Assembly: GCF_004115265.2 (NCBI RefSeq)
Contig: NC_046304.1
Span: forward strand, 12,268,292 to 12,332,291
Reading direction: 5' to 3'
Length of the DNA stretch: 64,000 nucleotides
Origin: Rhinolophus ferrumequinum
Taxonomy: Eukaryota; Chordata; Mammalia; Chiroptera; Rhinolophidae
In this document: in pieces, positions 60,774-64,000 of the stretch
How positions within the stretch are numbered: the first letter of the stretch is position 1
Layout: the number at the start of each line of letters is the position of its first letter
Position numbers and translations under genes: made by a program
Notes under the pieces: model-generated
The model's input: the letters and a program-made list of their open reading frames with translations, nothing else
What the model was told of the DNA's origin: nothing
The model's database searches: none

Positions 60774-61055
60774 GGGGTGGCTGGATGGCTCAACTGATTA
60801 GAGCGCAAGCTCTTAACGACAAGGTTGCTGGTTTGATTCCCACATGGGCCAGTGAACTGCCAGTGGGTGGCTGGTTTGCTCAGTGGTTAGAGTAAGGTGC
60901 TCATAACACCAAGGTCACCAGTTCGAGTCCCACATGGGCCAGTGAGCTGCGCCCTCCAAAACTAGATTGAAAACAACGACTTGACTTGGAGCTGAGCTGC
61001 ATTGAAAAAACAACTTGACATCCTGGAAAAACACACTGTTCCCCAATATTCCCCA
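60774..61055 (+). mobile_element. tRNA-derived SINE dimer
   Basis: Two heads in tandem: 'ggatggctcaactgattaga' and 'ggtttgctcagtggttagag', each followed by a B-box-like block ('ggtttgattcc', 'agttcgagtcc'). Then a single body ending 'aaaaacacactgttcccc' and an A-rich end. Confidence 0.9.
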
Positions 61056-61179
61056 ATTTAAAAATAATTATACAAATGTCTAATCACTGTAAAAACAAAA
61101 AACTTCTAGTCCTGCACTGTTCCTGTTTTCTCAAGTCCCATTCTCTTTTTAAATGTCTGGTGATCCTTGCCTTTCCTTT

Positions 61180-61432
61180 CATATTTAAGAGTGAGACACT
61201 AAATTTAAGAAGTACAAATTGGCAGTTACAAAATAGTTGTGGGGATGTGAAGTACAGCATAGGGAATATAGTCAAAATATTGTAATAACTATTTATAGTG
61301 CCAGGTGGGTACTAGACTTATTGGGAGGAGGGAATCATTTCACAAGTTATAGAAATGTCTAACCACTATGCTGTATACCTGAAACTAATATTGAATGTCA
61401 CCTGTAATTGAAAAAAAAAAATCTTTTTTTAA
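61180..61432 (+). mobile_element. L1 3' UTR and tail
   Basis: 'ttaagaagtacaaattggca', 'gtacagcatagggaatatag', 'gtgccaggtgggtactagac', 'tgtctaaccactatgctgta' and 'cctgtaattg' followed by an A run. This is the sense counterpart of the antisense 3' UTR pieces at 53-54 kb. Confidence 0.9.
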
Positions 61433-62669
61433 AAAGGATGAGGCACTGAAAAAGGTGATTGTGTCCATTGATGGGGCTTTTTAAATGAATGGGCAGAGAT
61501 CTGGTAATTTGGGATGGCACCTTCAGTATTAGTATCTTAGGTCTTTCCTGTTGGGTTACTTGGTTTCTCCAGAAACCAACATTCCATTTTCCTGTTTGGG
61601 GTGTATAAGCCTGACCATCAGCATTCTCGGTAGCATTTGGAGAAAGAGGACTGAGTACTCACTACTTAGTGTGTTGGCTTTCACTTAGATTTTCTGTTTC
61701 AGTAGGACACATATCCACCTGATGTCCCCAAGTCCAGAGTCCTCTTGCTCTATCAGAGGATAAACTTTTAGTCATCTATTGGGGAGGAAGGAGAATTGCC
61801 TGAGTGGTTTGATAAAGGAATATGGGGGCCATTTGCTTTTCATGCAGATCTGCAACGAATTCTGTGTTCTGTCTCACCTGCACCCCTACCTTCAGGAATC
61901 ACTGACCAGTTCCTGAGCCTTGCTGGGGATCTCTGCTCATTCCTTTGAAGAGACTGTCTGCTGTCTTGGCTTTCACAGCTCAGCTGGGGAGCGGGGCTAG
62001 TATGCTGTCAGGGTTGCAGTCTGTATTTGTTTTCACTGAAAGTTGGAAGTGGATGAGATGTGCTGCTGGTGAGGTACATGGGAAGTTGGGATACAGAGCG
62101 TGATTGTTCCATATTCCCTGGGGATGGCTTCCACGAGGCTGGCACACCTCAGGGAACTATTCTTGTGTCCTTCCAAGGGAGAGAGAAATATATGCCTCTC
62201 TCTATATTCCTGCTGATGTTCTGGGCCACAGTTTTCCCTTTTAATCTAATCTAGTATGATTTCTATCTTTAGCAAGTCCTCTCTATTCCACCGAGCATTC
62301 GCTTTTTAGTTTGGGAACATAGTTATTAACTTATTTATAATATACTTCCTATTGTTTCTATGGCTGAAGTTTGGTCTAAGAGGGTACACTCCAGTATCTA
62401 GCAGTCCACCATCTTGTAATCAGTATTGGATATTTATTTTATACCAAATCTCCTTGTATTGGTGACTGAAAAGATATTTTAAAACAGCCTTGTGACTCTC
62501 AAACTGTGAATCAAAGAAACAAAAAGTAATTGAACCTATATATCCTGCTTCACCAGTTTGTTACAAAATTTGGTTACACTCCTTTGAATATTTAGATTAA
62601 ACTACTGTGTACCGCCACTCTGCCTATTAATTAGGACATGTCTTATTCCTTCTCCAGGATCCTTCTCCT
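61433..62669. other. Unassigned; possible L1 5' sequence
   Basis: No exon recognised. The stretch ending 'gtccaccatcttgtaatc' near 62420 recalls an antisense L1 5' end, but the rest cannot be placed. Confidence 0.3.
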
Positions 62670-62870
62670 GTGATGATAGTTATAATTAACAGTTTTATAG
62701 TACTTACTTTGGGTCAGACATTCTTCTAAGTGCTTTTAACATATATTAACTTATAATAACTCCAAACTTCTCAGGGAAGTTTATTAAGTTTAATGGGTTA
62801 GGACTTGTTATTATTATCTTGAGGAGAACAAAATCTGAAAACCTGCTCAGTTAGTCAGAGATTCTGTGGT
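62670..62870 (-). mobile_element. MIR-like fragment
   Basis: 'cagttttatagtacttactt', 'cattcttctaagtgctttta' and 'acatatattaacttataa' are the complement of a MIR 3' region. Diverged. Confidence 0.6.
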
Positions 62871-63133
62871 TTGTTTTTTTTCTGTTGTTGCTTTTACTCA
62901 CGTGATATTGCTGGTGAATCTCAGGCTCCTAATGATTTTGCTCCTTGTCTCCTGATAAACTATTCATTAAACACCGACCAATGAGAGTATCGCATCATCT
63001 TGGACAGTGATTGGTTAAGAGGTGGACACATGGCCCAGGATGGGCTAATCAGAGCCAAAGAGGCTTACCTCTGAGACTTTGATGGAAATATAATGAAGTC
63101 TTTGTGTTTCCATCATGGCTGCCAAGCTTGTAG

Positions 63134-63302
63134 AGTACATGCATACCTAGTTTGATTGTGCTTCATAGATGTTGCGTTTTCTACAAATTGAAAGCAAGAC
63201 CCTCCCCCAGCAAAAATATTATGACTTGCTTTATTGCTATATGTGCTTTGTTGCAGTGGTCTGGAACCGAACCCACAATATCTCTGAGCTATGCCTGCAT
63301 AG
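63134..63302. mobile_element. Tigger-type non-autonomous element
   Basis: The right end 'ggtctggaaccgaacccaca' and 'atatctctgagctatgcctg' is the complement of the Tigger terminal sequence. The left end has 'gcatacctagtttgattgtg' with 'ttgcgttttctacaaattga'. About 170 bp, no coding capacity. Confidence 0.8.
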
Positions 63303-63344
63303 ACCTGTTGACTCTAGTGGCCCCACTCGGGGAAAGGTTATCAG

Positions 63345-63400
63345 AGGGAAGGAGGGAGGGAGAGAGAGAGAGAAAGAGAGACAGCGAGAGAGAGACTGAG
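63345..63400. repeat. (GA)n/(GGGA)n purine tract
   Basis: Imperfect GA and GGAG repeats, low complexity. Confidence 0.8.
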
Positions 63401-64000
63401 TCCTCATGATATTGTTTGAACCCCTTGATCCAACCACACCTCAGGTCACACAACTCCTGACTTTTTAAATTATAGGAGCCAATAAATGTCTTTTCTTTCT
63501 AAAACACCACTTTGAATTGATTTTCCTTTACATGTGAACAGAGAATCCTGAGTAATGCACGGGGTAAGGCAGTGACATAGTGTCTAAGCTAGAACACCTG
63601 GGCACCTATTGTCTGGGTCCAAGAGATAGTGACTTAAAACAATGTGCCAACCTATAGGCAACATTCTCCCCAGGCCGCCCAGGATCCATGTAAGTGAGTT
63701 TGGATGTGGAGTGAACTTCTCACTATCTTCTTACGATCTTTCTTCAGATGGTACTCTTCTCTTAATTGCTGGAAACTTGCCCTTTCAGGGACAGGAGCTT
63801 GGCATCTCCTGGCTTTTTTCATATTTCTGGAACCTCTCTGGGTGAGTCAGTCAGTTTAAAGGGAACTGCATTTGAGTGGGAAGATTGCCCAGTGATTGGC
63901 CTTACATTTTCACTTTGACTCACTATTTAGTGTTGCTTTTTCCCCTTGTATAGTTGGAAGTAGAAAGCCTCTTTTTTTTTTTTTCTTGGAGAATTGTTTA
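63401..64000. other. Intergenic, nothing recognised
   Basis: No exon, RNA or repeat that I can name up to the window edge. Confidence 0.4.

Overview
The window is mammalian nuclear DNA. It has split genes with canonical GT-AG introns, MIR, L2 and L1 repeats, and old hAT and Tigger DNA transposons. Several traits point to a bat: tRNA-derived SINEs whose head reads like 'GGTGGCTCAGNNGGTTAGAG' with an RNA polymerase III B box, young mariner derivatives, and palindromic TA-flanked MITEs. The SINE type looks most like the one I associate with horseshoe and leaf-nosed bats (Rhinolophoidea), but that placement is inference. There is no bacterial, plasmid or CRISPR content.

Gene content and order match human 17p13.1 in reverse. 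From left to right: repeat-rich flank (1-7.7 kb); SLC16A11 (+, 7715-9569); SLC16A13 (-, 13658-10664), tail to tail with SLC16A11; BCL6B (-, 21445-18148, with a long 3' UTR to about 16.2 kb); the miR-497/miR-195 cluster (+, 27.17-27.59 kb); C17orf49/BAP18 (-, 30355-27940); RNASEK (-, 32345-30924); ALOX12 (-, 46670-34632); then about 17 kb of repeat-dominated DNA to the right edge in which I see no host gene. All six protein-coding genes look intact. I assembled every coding exon by reading splice sites, and the frames close. Predicted lengths are 448 (or 447), 424, 477, 172, 98 and 663 residues.

The genes do not form one pathway. The locus holds two orphan monocarboxylate-transporter relatives, a BTB zinc-finger repressor, a tumour-suppressive microRNA pair transcribed away from BCL6B and towards the BAP18 3' end, a chromatin-reader subunit, a V-ATPase-associated membrane protein, and platelet-type 12-lipoxygenase. 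RNASEK and BAP18 are head-to-tail and close enough for the read-through transcription known in human.

I found no new biological system. The most unusual items are: a recent 218-bp duplication that copies the 3' end of ALOX12 exon 8 and its splice donor into intron 6; a 54-bp sequence present both in the BCL6B 3' UTR and upstream of miR-497, sense in both transcripts; a fold-back mariner built from two 3' halves with a 65-bp x3 tandem repeat inside; a deletion-derivative mariner family with one copy cleanly inserted in an L1; two near-identical CLEAR-like E-boxes upstream of RNASEK; and residue changes at functionally studied sites of ALOX12 (417) and SLC16A11 (human 113 and 127).
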